Origin: Halopseudomonas litoralis
GTDB taxonomy: Bacteria; Pseudomonadota; Gammaproteobacteria; Pseudomonadales; Pseudomonadaceae
NCBI RefSeq assembly: GCF_900105005.1
Contig: NZ_LT629748.1
Location: 992,001 to 1,056,000, forward strand
Length of the DNA stretch: 64,000 nt
Direction of reading: 5' to 3'
The notes beneath the pieces are model-generated. The model made no database searches and was not told the DNA's origin. It was given only the letters and a program-made list of their open reading frames with translations. This document shows, in pieces, positions 9,177 to 16,310 of this stretch. The position numbers and the translations under genes are program-made. Numbering within the stretch: the first letter of the stretch is position 1; the number at the start of each line of letters is the position of its first letter.

Positions 9177-9455
9177 TCACCCCGCTTTCTTATACCTACC
9201 GTGCAGCTTGTCGTTCTCCGTCACGGCGCGCCTTCGCTGCTCGTCCAGATAGCTTGCCAAGTCCTGCAGGTGGACGCCTTTTGCTGCTTTCTGGCTGCCC
9301 TCAATGCGAGTGATAGGCAGGTCTATCTCTCCGACAGCGACCTTGCGCAGCAACTTCTCCGGCGTTAGATGCTGAAAGTAATCCTTGCAAACAACATCCA
9401 GCGGCACGATGGCCAGACCATCGTACTGCGCCATCAATAGAAATAGCGTATTCAT
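9177..9455 (-). CDS. PrtN-like (pyocin activator family) regulator
   Basis: The 92-aa protein carries the pyocin-activator family pattern: EKLLRKVAVGEIDLPITRIE followed by SQKAAKGVHLQDLASYLDEQR. In P. aeruginosa PrtN activates pyocin operons after DNA damage, and prophage relatives are presumed DNA-binding regulators. The start at 9455 follows GGAGG and overlaps the methyltransferase stop by 4 nt; the frame upstream of it is not needed. It is the last gene of the leftward early operon, ending 8 bp from the integrase stop. A second relative is at 13,134-13,430. Confidence 0.8.
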   Translation of the reverse strand: MNTLFLLMAQYDGLAIVPLDVVCKDYFQHLTPEKLLRKVAVGEIDLPITRIEGSQKAAKGVHLQDLASYLDEQRRRAVTENDKLHGRYKKAG

Positions 9456-10948
9456 GCCACCTCCTTCAAGCCCTGCTGCTCTGCCATATTCGCCCGCACC
9501 AGCGCCGCCGCCATTGGCGGACAAACGCTGTTGCCGCACATGCGTACCTGGGCCTTGATAGTGAGTGGCTTGCCGCCAGCGGTACGGTCATGGATGTAGT
9601 CAGCCGGGAATCCCTGCGCGGCGTAGAGCTCGTGGGGCGCGAGCATGCGCATGCCAATGTCGACGATCTGATAAGGCTCACCCTTTACCATGATCAATCC
9701 GTACCGGTCCTTGGTGGTGACGGTGTGCAGCGGCTCCTGCATGGTTTGGCCATCTCCGGTGCCGTAGTATTTGATCAGGAAGGCGCGGACCTCTCCGAAG
9801 TGACCACCGGTGGTGATGGTATGGATCGGTTCACGCAGATCCTGCCCGGTGCAGTTGTTGCGCAGCTTTAATAGGTGACTGGTTACCAGGGCGTTGTGGT
9901 CAGTTGCGGTGACGGTGTGCACAGGCTGGTCAATCCCACTCCCGGCTCCTGTGTAGTTCCCTCCGTAATGCTTGGCCAGAAATGAAGCAACTAGCTCATG
10001 CTTACCACCAGCACCTTTGGCGGTACCGAGATGCATCAGTGTCGGGGTGACCAAGGCGGTCCCCAGTATGCTGGTAATAGTCTGCAGCGGGTCATCGAGC
10101 GACTGCCCCCGAAAATAGTCATAGCCATGGTTGACCTTGACCAAGAACGGCGTCGGACTATCGATCACATAACGCTGGAGGCCTCTGGCAATCCGCCGCA
10201 TAGTGTTCTCCGCCAGTGGCCGCTTCCGCTCGAAGATTGAAGGACAAGGCAGCGACCAGTCGATGATGTCGCCCGCTGTACGCCATGGCTTGAGCTGCTT
10301 CGCCTTCACCTCTGCGCCATTCGGATCGCCATGCGTAGCGGCTGGCCAACTGATGGGCAGGCCATCGCAACGGGCAACCAGAAACAGTCGTTTGCGAATG
10401 GTGGGCGCGCCATAGTCGCTGGCCCGCAGCTCTCGCCATTCGACTGCATAGCCGTGTTTGCGCAGGGCATTAACGAAGCTGGCGAAAGTGCGGCCCTTGT
10501 TATCCGGGCATGGGCGGCCGTCACTACCGATCGGCCCCCAAGTGACGAACTCCTCGACGTTCTCCAGCATGATTACGCGCGGCCGCACGGTAGCGGCATA
10601 GCGCAGAGCAACCCAGGCCAGCCCACGAATCTTCTTACTGACGGGAGTGCCGCCCTTGGCTTTGCTGAAATGCTTGCAGTCAGGACTGAACCAGCAAAGA
10701 TCGACCGGGCGGCCGCCAGTGATGGTGCGGGGATCTATATCCCATACGCTTTCGCAAAAGTGCTTGGTATGGGGGTGGTTAACGTCGTGCATTGCAATGG
10801 CTTCGGGGTCGTGGTTGATGGCAATGTCCACTGGTCTGCCGAGTGCCATTTCAATACCTGTACTGGCTCCGCCCCCGCCGGCAAAGTTGTCGATGATCAG
10901 ACCGCCGAAGTTGAATCCCGGCTGGGGGTGGAGGCGGTAGGCGTTCAT
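9452..10948 (-). CDS. Phage C5 cytosine DNA methyltransferase (orphan)
   Basis: The protein transfers a methyl group from SAM to C5 of cytosine in DNA, probably protecting phage DNA from restriction or altering expression. Motif I is IIDNFAGGGGAS (19-30). The catalytic Cys91 sits in SPDCKHFS, a variant of the usual PPCQ loop. Motif VI is MLENVEEF (127-134), motif VIII RKRLFLVA and motif X CGNSVCPP near 471. Between VIII and X are four related segments (about 281, 336, 368 and 400), each with P[LVI][HQ]T[IV]T, where target recognition is expected. There is no restriction enzyme gene next to it. Confidence 0.9.
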   Translation of the reverse strand: MNAYRLHPQPGFNFGGLIIDNFAGGGGASTGIEMALGRPVDIAINHDPEAIAMHDVNHPHTKHFCESVWDIDPRTITGGRPVDLCWFSPDCKHFSKAKGGTPVSKKIRGLAWVALRYAATVRPRVIMLENVEEFVTWGPIGSDGRPCPDNKGRTFASFVNALRKHGYAVEWRELRASDYGAPTIRKRLFLVARCDGLPISWPAATHGDPNGAEVKAKQLKPWRTAGDIIDWSLPCPSIFERKRPLAENTMRRIARGLQRYVIDSPTPFLVKVNHGYDYFRGQSLDDPLQTITSILGTALVTPTLMHLGTAKGAGGKHELVASFLAKHYGGNYTGAGSGIDQPVHTVTATDHNALVTSHLLKLRNNCTGQDLREPIHTITTGGHFGEVRAFLIKYYGTGDGQTMQEPLHTVTTKDRYGLIMVKGEPYQIVDIGMRMLAPHELYAAQGFPADYIHDRTAGGKPLTIKAQVRMCGNSVCPPMAAALVRANMAEQQGLKEVA

Positions 10949-11127
10949 ACCAAGCTCCTCATGACGTGGATGTTTTCACGCAGGACGTTGATGGACCATT
11001 GGGCTCGGTCTTTCAGGTGCGGGTCGGTCACTCTCTCCAAGCGACTGATGCTTTGCTGGGCATCCCTGATGCTCCAAACCAGCTGGTCGTTAGTCATTTC
11101 CAGGTAAGGCAGCGGCTTATTTTTCAT
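10945..11127 (-). CDS. Small phage protein, unknown function
   Basis: This 60-aa protein (starts MKNKPLPYLEMTNDQLVW) is predicted to be mostly helical and soluble. I do not recognise it. It overlaps the methyltransferase start by 4 nt and the gene upstream by 4 nt, and both overlaps support it as a coding gene of the early operon. Confidence 0.65.
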   Translation of the reverse strand: MKNKPLPYLEMTNDQLVWSIRDAQQSISRLERVTDPHLKDRAQWSINVLRENIHVMRSLV

Positions 11128-11336
11128 GTTCGCTCTCCCGAGCCCTCTTGGGGGTGGCTCTGCATAGCCGCGTCGATTGCGTCATGGCCTGCCTGCAGGT
11201 AGTCGTTCTCCTCACCCTCTGGCATCTCCCCGGCTGCCGCCTGCAACAACGCCGCCCGATACTGCCCCAGGCTCTGGAAGGTGGCTGCATAGCTGTCGTC
11301 GCTGATCAGTTTCGCCAATCTGGACTGGATGCTCAT
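11124..11336 (-). CDS. Small acidic phage protein, unknown function
   Basis: This 70-aa protein (starts MSIQSRLAKLISDDSYAAT) has an acidic middle (EMPEGEENDYLQAGHDAID). There is no signal peptide, membrane segment or cysteine. Its 4-nt overlaps with both neighbours show it belongs to the leftward operon. The function is unknown. Confidence 0.65.
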   Translation of the reverse strand: MSIQSRLAKLISDDSYAATFQSLGQYRAALLQAAAGEMPEGEENDYLQAGHDAIDAAMQSHPQEGSGERT

Positions 11337-11881
11337 GCCGCGTCCTCCTTAACTTCATTCTTCGGGCGCAGGCGCTTGACCAGGTTGTCGCCTCGCAGTG
11401 CCAGCTCTCTTGCTTCACGGGCGTCGGCGAACTGCTGGGTGGCGTGCAGTGATGCGCCGCTGAGGCGCAGCTTGCCGGCCATGTCTTCAAGCAGCTGAAT
11501 TTCATTCTGGGTGAGGGTGCAGTTGCGTAGGCGGGCTACTTCAGTATCGGCGGCTTCATTGCAGAACCGCAGTTCATCGCGCAGCACTCTGCTGTTGGCC
11601 TCTGCTTCTTGCTGAGCATTGCTCGCTTCTTTGAATTTTCGGGCATAAGTGCCAGTCACTTCCAGCAGCTCTTCTTGATGCCGTTGCGACTGGTCTTCCA
11701 TTGCTCTGACAAAGTCTCGCTGACGTGCTGCAGCAGCTTTGCGTGATTCAACCAGTGCGCGGTGCCGATCGGCCGCGCTTGCCTGTTGGCCTCGGGTGTA
11801 GGCTTCGCGCGCGACGTACAGGACTATGACCAATGCCGTAAATAGGCCGATGCCGGTGGTCAAGATTTGGATTGTGTTCAT
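11333..11881 (-). CDS. Membrane-anchored coiled-coil phage protein
   Basis: The 182-aa protein has one N-terminal membrane segment (about residues 5-24, IQILTTGIGLFTALVIVLYV), then a long charged helix with heptad repeats to about 120 and a basic C-terminal region. I do not recognise a family. The start has GGAGACACAGCAC upstream, the same 13-bp leader core found before the gene at 12,793-13,137. It could anchor an early phage complex at the inner membrane; that is only inference. Confidence 0.65.
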   Translation of the reverse strand: MNTIQILTTGIGLFTALVIVLYVAREAYTRGQQASAADRHRALVESRKAAAARQRDFVRAMEDQSQRHQEELLEVTGTYARKFKEASNAQQEAEANSRVLRDELRFCNEAADTEVARLRNCTLTQNEIQLLEDMAGKLRLSGASLHATQQFADAREARELALRGDNLVKRLRPKNEVKEDAA

Positions 11882-11934
11882 GTGCTGTGTCTCCGCATAG
11901 GTGTGGCGGGCTGGTGAAGCCCGCCGGATGGTGG

Positions 11935-12762
11935 TTACTTGCCTGGATCGAAGCTACCCAGGGTGAGGTGGACGAAGCCGCCGATTTCAGCGGTGAGTAC
12001 GGCCTTGAATTCCTGGGCGATCTCTTCCTCCTGCGCCTCCTGCTGCACCCAGCGGGCGACCAGCACCGGCTTGTCACCGGTGATCACGCTGAGGCGCAAT
12101 GTAAAGGTGCGCTCCTCCAGCCCTTCGTAGGGCTTGATGGTGAACAGCAGGTCGTTCGGTTGCTGCTCGGCATGGGCCGCCTCGATCTGGTCCATGGCAC
12201 TGCGGCCAGCACTGAAACTGCCCTCGGTGCTCGTGCGCTCGGCGGTGGCCTTGATGGTAATGGTACGGATCTTCTGCACGGCCACGCCGACGGGTATATC
12301 TTCGCCGTTGGTGCCGGTGACCTTGAGGTTGGTCGCCCAATCTTCCATCCACTCGGCCAGTTGGGTCTGGGTTACGCGTGAACCGGCGATGGCTCGCATG
12401 GCGGCATAGGCAGCGGTGGGCTTGAGCTTGATGGTGGCGGTATCGTCAGCGTGGCCAGGTGCGGCCTCGTCGCCAAGGTTGAAGATCACCTCGCAGCTCA
12501 TGCTGTCTGCATCAATGAAGCCCGCTTCGGTGGCCGCGGTCTGATCGCCGCAGGTGCGGCGCTCTACATAGTTACAGAAGTCCGGCAGGCTGTTGGTCTT
12601 CATGCAGCTACGGAAGCGGGCGCGGTATTCGTGGAGGCGCTCCATATTCTGCACAGCATAATGCTCGGGCAGCAGAATGGCCGGGGTATGGGTGCCCAGC
12701 TCACGACCGGTGGCAGCTGCATGGGTGGCGGTGATCTGGTTCAAAGTGTCGATAGTCAACAT
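11935..12762 (-). CDS. DUF2303 (YfdQ-like) phage protein
   Basis: The 275-aa protein resembles DUF2303/YfdQ proteins found in many prophage early operons; no function is established. Features are ILLPEHYAVQNMERLHEYR near residue 35, an ADSMSCEVIFNLGDE segment and a C-terminal TLGSFDPGK. I start it at ATG 12,762 because AAAGGA lies 9 nt upstream. An in-frame ATG at 12,780 has no Shine-Dalgarno. The small gene upstream is its usual partner in such operons. The gap to the next gene (54 bp) is the largest in this operon. Confidence 0.75.
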   Translation of the reverse strand: MLTIDTLNQITATHAAATGRELGTHTPAILLPEHYAVQNMERLHEYRARFRSCMKTNSLPDFCNYVERRTCGDQTAATEAGFIDADSMSCEVIFNLGDEAAPGHADDTATIKLKPTAAYAAMRAIAGSRVTQTQLAEWMEDWATNLKVTGTNGEDIPVGVAVQKIRTITIKATAERTSTEGSFSAGRSAMDQIEAAHAEQQPNDLLFTIKPYEGLEERTFTLRLSVITGDKPVLVARWVQQEAQEEEIAQEFKAVLTAEIGGFVHLTLGSFDPGK

Positions 12763-12792
12763 TCGGTCAATTCCTTTCATTCAGTCGGTGGG

Positions 12793-13137
12793 TCAGGTGC
12801 GGGCGATAACCGGGGCGTCTTCGCTCTTGAAGAGTCCGGCGGTGGGGTTGTCGGCAAACAGCTTCAGCCCGTCTTTTGTCACGTGCATCGGAGTATCGAG
12901 TGCCAGATCCTCCCGCTTGGAGCCGCGTTTGGTCGGCTCGGTGTAATCCAGCTTGTGGGTGATCTTCACCTGGTGGCTTTCGCCGATCTGGCTCATTTCC
13001 AAGGTGATGACCACCTTGCCCTTCTTGCCGTTGTCGACCACCGCGCCGGCGACGGCGCTGAGGGCGGTGGCGAGCTGGTTGTTGAACACGCCAGCGTTGA
13101 GATTGGCGAGAAACTCGCCGGGATCTGTTGGTTTCAT
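12793..13137 (-). CDS. Conserved phage early protein, unknown function
   Basis: This 114-aa soluble protein (starts MKPTDPGEFLANLNAGVF) has a central beta-rich stretch (GKVVITLEMSQIGESHQV) and no recognised motif. The ATG follows GGAG at a good distance. It overlaps the PrtN-like gene upstream by 4 nt and directly precedes the DUF2303 gene. The pairing suggests a joint role, but none is known to me. Confidence 0.65.
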   Translation of the reverse strand: MKPTDPGEFLANLNAGVFNNQLATALSAVAGAVVDNGKKGKVVITLEMSQIGESHQVKITHKLDYTEPTKRGSKREDLALDTPMHVTKDGLKLFADNPTAGLFKSEDAPVIART

Positions 13138-13430
13138 GGTGCTGTGTCTCCGTTGCTATTGAATGCCGGTAGGTGTCCGGCAGGTTGGGTGTTGCTTGGG
13201 TTGCGACTGAGCAGCCAGCGGGCCAAGTCGTCGAGGTAGACGACGGGGATGCCCTTGCGGCTGTGCAGGCGGGTGTATCTGAGCCGGATGCGTCCAAGGC
13301 GAATCTGTTTCAGAAGATGCTCTTCGCTGTTGATGTGCGGTAACCATTCGGCTCGCACCTCGTCCAGCGGCAGACAGGGCCGGTCATAGCGGCGGCGCAG
13401 TTGCTCCAGCGTGGCGGGAAGAGTAGTCAT
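13134..13430 (-). CDS. Second PrtN-like small regulator
   Basis: The 98-aa protein has the same layout as the gene at 9,177-9,455: HLLKQIRLGRIRLRYTRL, then SRKGIPVVYLDDLARWLL, i.e. the LLxxxxxGxI-R-S-K-V-LxDLAxxL pattern of the pyocin-activator family, but with a long and different N-terminus. It is presumably DNA-binding, and its target is unknown. It overlaps both neighbouring genes by 4 nt. Two diverged family members in one operon are unusual. Confidence 0.6.
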   Translation of the reverse strand: MTTLPATLEQLRRRYDRPCLPLDEVRAEWLPHINSEEHLLKQIRLGRIRLRYTRLHSRKGIPVVYLDDLARWLLSRNPSNTQPAGHLPAFNSNGDTAP

Positions 13431-13714
13431 GCCGCCTCATCCATGTTCTTGATCTGCAGCCCCAGCTCGGCGGCCAGCCAGCGCACGCCCGCAGGCGTGA
13501 CCATGGCAACGCTGTACAGTTGGCCATTGCCGTTGTTCCATAGTGGGTTTCGGGTGTGCTCTCGCAGCTCGGTCACGAAGCGGCCGGCGTCGATGTGCTG
13601 CTGGGCGGGCAGGCGCTGGTGGTCGAGGATATTGCGCTGCTTGAGCTCGCGGATCAGGCGGTTGCGTCCGGTGCCGAACAGCTTGGCAACGCGCGCCAGA
13701 GAATAGTTATGCAT
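13427..13714 (-). CDS. KilAC/antirepressor-C-like DNA-binding protein
   Basis: The 95-aa protein reads YSLARVAKLFGTGRNRLIRE, then a LKQRNILD segment, then YSVAMVTPAGVRWLAAELG, resembling the KilAC domain found at the C-terminus of phage antirepressors. The usual N-terminal BRO/ANT domain is absent. It may bind DNA as a small regulator or antirepressor. It overlaps the upstream gene by 8 nt and the downstream gene by 4 nt. The assignment rests on motif resemblance only. Confidence 0.6.
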   Translation of the reverse strand: MHNYSLARVAKLFGTGRNRLIRELKQRNILDHQRLPAQQHIDAGRFVTELREHTRNPLWNNGNGQLYSVAMVTPAGVRWLAAELGLQIKNMDEAA

Positions 13715-13931
13715 GGCGCAACTCCTGCCGCGCTTTCTCCGCGGCGTTCAGTGCCAGATCACTCAAGCGACTCCATTCATTCGTGGTGATAAATCCGCAC
13801 CGCCGCGCGGCTTCCTGCCATGCCAGCGCTCCACCGAACAGGGTGCTGATCGTTTGTTGGTTATCTCCGCCGCGCCGCAACCGCGATAACGATGCGCGGA
13901 TGCCGGTCATGTGCACGCTGTGGATGCTCAT
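13707..13931 (-). CDS. Small phage protein, unknown function
   Basis: This 74-aa protein (starts MSIHSVHMTGIRASLSRL) has a basic N-terminus and a helical C-terminus (RLSDLALNAAEKARQELR). There is no recognised domain. It is linked to both neighbours by overlapping start and stop codons, which is the main support for it being a gene. Confidence 0.55.
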   Translation of the reverse strand: MSIHSVHMTGIRASLSRLRRGGDNQQTISTLFGGALAWQEAARRCGFITTNEWSRLSDLALNAAEKARQELRHA

Positions 13932-14221
13932 GCCGCACCCTCCAGCCGCCCGTTGGCGCAGTCTTCAATCCAGCTCTGTACCGACACCGACATTTTGCGC
14001 GCATCGGCCTTGGCGACTGACCAGCTGTGCCGGCTCCCGTGGATATGCAGGATCAGATGGATGGTGTACTGGCCCTGTTCGATAAGCAGGCTGAGCGGGA
14101 CGATGTCCTCGATCTGTGTGGCATGACCGCGCCGCAGCACTCGATGGTTGAATGTTCCGTTCAGTGCCAGCTGGCTGGGTAGCAACTTGGTGCCGTGTTC
14201 GGATAGGTACAGGGGATTCAT
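13928..14221 (-). CDS. Small phage protein, unknown function
   Basis: This 97-aa protein (starts MNPLYLSEHGTKLLPSQL) contains a predicted beta-rich centre and a Trp-containing end (SWSVAKADARKMSV, then QSWIEDCANG). The start at 14,221 overlaps the upstream stop by 4 nt, which I prefer to the in-frame ATG at 14,242. The family is unknown. Confidence 0.55.
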   Translation of the reverse strand: MNPLYLSEHGTKLLPSQLALNGTFNHRVLRRGHATQIEDIVPLSLLIEQGQYTIHLILHIHGSRHSWSVAKADARKMSVSVQSWIEDCANGRLEGAA

Positions 14222-14421
14222 GCCGCTGACCCTCCGCCCCATGGGCCATGCTCTGGCGGTGTACTGCGGACCAAACTGGCGGCGAGTGGATTGCGGCCGG
14301 CCACGGCAATCAAGCCGGTGGCAGCGTGAATCTCACGGATGATCTGGGGGTTGGATGCCGCTGCCGGGTGCAGAAAGACCAGGCAGCGGGTTGCTGCGGG
14401 GTGGTGCTGTGCTGTGTCCAT
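14218..14421 (-). CDS. First gene of the leftward early operon, unknown function
   Basis: This 67-aa protein (starts MDTAQHHPAATRCLVFLH) has a short hydrophobic stretch and a Gly-rich end, with no recognised motif. AAGGGA precedes the ATG at a good distance. It is the promoter-proximal gene of the operon that runs to 9,177, directly downstream of an operator-covered promoter (14,454-14,497). First genes in such operons are often anti-host or anti-defence factors; there is no direct evidence here. Confidence 0.5.
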   Translation of the reverse strand: MDTAQHHPAATRCLVFLHPAAASNPQIIREIHAATGLIAVAGRNPLAASLVRSTPPEHGPWGGGSAA

Positions 14422-14453
14422 TTCGCGATCCCTTGGTGAGTGGGTACGCGATT

Positions 14454-14497
14454 AATATTACGATATGTTCTGGTTTAGTCAATACAAAACGTAATTT
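14454..14497 (-). promoter_or_regulatory. Leftward early promoter with two operators (PL/OL-like)
   Basis: On the reverse strand TTGACT (14,482-14,477) and TAATAT (14,460-14,455) are 16 bp apart. Two 19-bp sites overlap it: ATATTAC-N5-GTTCTGG at 14,455-14,473, covering the -10, and reverse AAATTAC-N5-GTATTGA at 14,497-14,479, covering the -35. They match the three sites in the CI-Cro gap, so the same repressors should control the whole left operon. Confidence 0.7.
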
Positions 14498-14514
14498 AAC
14501 TTACAGAGAACACT

Positions 14515-14535
14515 AAAAAGCCCGCCGAAGCGGGC
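14515..14535 (-). terminator. Terminator after the CI-type repressor gene
   Basis: GCCCGC (14,520-14,525) pairs with GCGGGC (14,530-14,535) around a CGAA loop. Read leftwards it is followed by five U residues (14,519-14,515). It lies 22 bp past the repressor stop and insulates the repressor transcript from the early operon promoter. Confidence 0.85.
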
Positions 14536-14556
14536 TTGGTTTGTAAGGCTGGTATT

Positions 14557-15174
14557 TCAATACCTGATTTTGCTAGGAGCGACGATGCCTCCAACATGGT
14601 GTATCTGCTCAACTTCCTCGCTTGGTATCGTCACGCGGCCGTATGTGCCGTTGACTGCCATCAGGCTTACTTCGCGGTCGTTAATGTAGAGCAGTTCCTT
14701 GACCATGCATTGACCATCAATCGTCCGCACCATCACGTATTCACTGGGCACAAGCTCTCGGTTAGGCTCGCACCATACTACCCACCCGCTGCGAATGGCT
14801 GGCATCATAGATTCGCCTTTAACACGCAATGCATAGGCGTCTGGATCACTGCTGGGAACGTCAACGCTGCCATCGTCGGCTGACAGCGCTTCCCAATATC
14901 CTTCGGGGCCCAACTGAGCACATCCTTTTATATGAACGGTTTGCCAGCTTTTGGTGAACTCTGGGCCAGGTACCAACGCGTCTCCAGCTTGATACTCGAG
15001 CGGCGGCAAGCCTAGGTAGGCTAGTAACTGATTGATGACTTCCAGCTTTGGCTCGCGCCTGCCTTTTAGCCAATGGGCAATGGCGCCCTGGGTAACGCCC
15101 AGCTGCTCCGCCAATTTTTCCTGGCTTATCTTTTCCTGTTTCATCCGCGCTTGGGCGGCTTCATACCATTTCAT
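14557..15174 (-). CDS. CI-type prophage repressor (HTH plus S24 peptidase fold)
   Basis: The 205-aa repressor should keep the prophage silent. An HTH_3/XRE domain spans about 4-60 (SQEKLAEQLGVTQGAIAHWL). The LexA-like S24 domain has catalytic Ser122 (VKGESMMP) and Lys159 (MVKELLY). The expected Ala-Gly cleavage site is replaced by AQLG at 86-89, so whether RecA can trigger self-cleavage is uncertain. A promoter TTGCCC-16-TAATAT ends only 6 nt before the ATG and there is no Shine-Dalgarno, so the mRNA is probably leaderless, as lambda cI is from PRM. Confidence 0.9.
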   Translation of the reverse strand: MKWYEAAQARMKQEKISQEKLAEQLGVTQGAIAHWLKGRREPKLEVINQLLAYLGLPPLEYQAGDALVPGPEFTKSWQTVHIKGCAQLGPEGYWEALSADDGSVDVPSSDPDAYALRVKGESMMPAIRSGWVVWCEPNRELVPSEYVMVRTIDGQCMVKELLYINDREVSLMAVNGTYGRVTIPSEEVEQIHHVGGIVAPSKIRY

Positions 15175-15180
15175 GCCGCA

Positions 15181-15257
15181 ATATTACGCGCTGTAGTATT
15201 TCGGGCAATCGACATATTGTAATATCTCTTGCGCGGTATTATTACAGTATGTATGAT
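15181..15257. promoter_or_regulatory. CI/Cro operator region with divergent promoters
   Basis: Three 19-bp sites share a (A/T)TATTAC-N5-GTA pattern: 15,181-15,199 and 15,239-15,257 on the forward strand, 15,207-15,225 on the reverse. The rightward promoter is TTGCGC (15,229) - 17 bp - TATGAT (15,252), with the third site lying inside it. The leftward repressor promoter is TTGCCC (15,208-15,203) - 16 bp - TAATAT (15,186-15,181), overlapped by the first two sites. Layout and number match a lambda-type OR. Confidence 0.75.
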
Positions 15258-15284
15258 TTCCTCATAGTTCGTACGGAGGCACAT

Positions 15285-15509
15285 ATGAGTGCACTTACCA
15301 AGGCCCGGAAAAAGGCAGGCTTGACCCAGCGGGAGCTGGCTTCTCGCCTCGGCCTGACGCAGGGCGCCATTGCGCATTACGAGGCGGGCCGCCGTGTGCC
15401 GCGGCTGGATGATTGCCGCCGCATTGTTGCTGCATTCAATGAGCATGGATTGGCCTGCAACCTGGAAGAAGTTTTTCCTGAAACCAGCCGGCCCGAAAGG
15501 GCAGCCTGA
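15285..15509 (+). CDS. Cro-like repressor (XRE HTH)
   Basis: The 74-aa protein is a single HTH_3 domain: KARKKAGLTQRELASRLGLT followed by QGAIAHYEAGRRVP. It is transcribed away from the CI-type gene out of a shared operator region and would bind the same sites to push the switch to lysis. I start it at ATG 15,285 after GGAGG; the frame extends back to 15,249 but that start lies at the promoter. Its recognition helix (TQGAIAHYE) is close to that of the CI-type protein (TQGAIAHWL), supporting shared operators. Confidence 0.85.
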   Translation: MSALTKARKKAGLTQRELASRLGLTQGAIAHYEAGRRVPRLDDCRRIVAAFNEHGLACNLEEVFPETSRPERAA

Positions 15510-15827
15510 ATCACAACCCGCCGTGGGACACAGCACACGGAGCATTCAGCGGCGGGGGCCGGGTCGGAAGCCTCACCAGCAGTCCGACCCGGCCAAGGGG
15601 GGAGTAACCCTAAATAAGAACAACCGGTCTGCCGCCTTGGCGTCAGACTAAATAAGTGAAGGGCGGGGTTTCCCCAACCCTTCGAACCCGGAGCACGGCA
15701 CCACCCGTTTGCTCCTCAACCAGCGGCCCTGCGAAGACACAGCAGTCAACTAGGGGGCCGCTAGCTGTACCCACATGATAGGCGATCGCCTGCATGTCGG
15801 CTACGGCGTTACAGGGGATTTAACGTC
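15510..15827. other. 318-bp non-coding leader with a strong 12-bp inverted repeat
   Basis: No credible gene is seen. GGCCGGGTCGGA (15,557-15,568) and TCCGACCCGGCC (15,583-15,594) form a perfect 12-bp stem with a 14-nt loop and no U-run. A 12-bp perfect palindrome AGGCGATCGCCT lies at 15,780-15,791. This is where a lambda-like phage would carry nut, tR1 or regulatory RNA functions between cro and cII. Confidence 0.55.
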
Positions 15828-16310
15828 ATGAGTCGCAAAGACCTTTTGCCGGACGCCGGTCCGGTGTTGACCCTGCGACAGGCGCTGTATCGGGCCTGCC
15901 GTGATTATCGGGGCGGTATCAATGCCGTGGCGCTGATGATGGGTATTGACCCTGATGCGCTGGCTAAAGCCGTTAACCCAAATGACAGCCGCCCCATGCG
16001 CCCGGAATGGATAGAAGAGATTCTGACCATGACCGGCGATACTCGCTTGATTGCTGCCCTGGTGCGTCCTGCCGGGGCGATCGCCTTTATCCCCGAGCCG
16101 GTAACGGCCGACGCCGCGACTCTGCGCGCCCTGGCGGGTACCTGCCGGGCGAAGGGTGACTTTGTTGAGTCGCTGCATCTGGGTAGTGCCGATGGCGTGT
16201 GGCAACCCCATGAAGTGGCCCTGCTCAAGCATCACGCAGCGGGGCTGATCAGCAGCATCCTGAGTATCGTTGCCGGCGCCGAGCAGGCCATGGAGGCCGA
16301 CCATGGATGA
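15828..16310 (+). CDS. CII-like phage regulatory protein (CP76 family)
   Basis: The 160-aa protein resembles the phage regulatory CII/CP76 family: an N-terminal HTH-like region (LTLRQALYRACRDYRGGINA followed by VALMMGIDPDALAKAVNP) and a WIEEILTMTGD segment typical of these proteins. Members influence lysogeny or early transcription; the exact role here is inferred. It starts at ATG 15,828 after AGGGGAT and is the first gene of the rightward replication block. It overlaps the next gene by 8 nt. Confidence 0.75.
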   Translation: MSRKDLLPDAGPVLTLRQALYRACRDYRGGINAVALMMGIDPDALAKAVNPNDSRPMRPEWIEEILTMTGDTRLIAALVRPAGAIAFIPEPVTADAATLRALAGTCRAKGDFVESLHLGSADGVWQPHEVALLKHHAAGLISSILSIVAGAEQAMEADHG

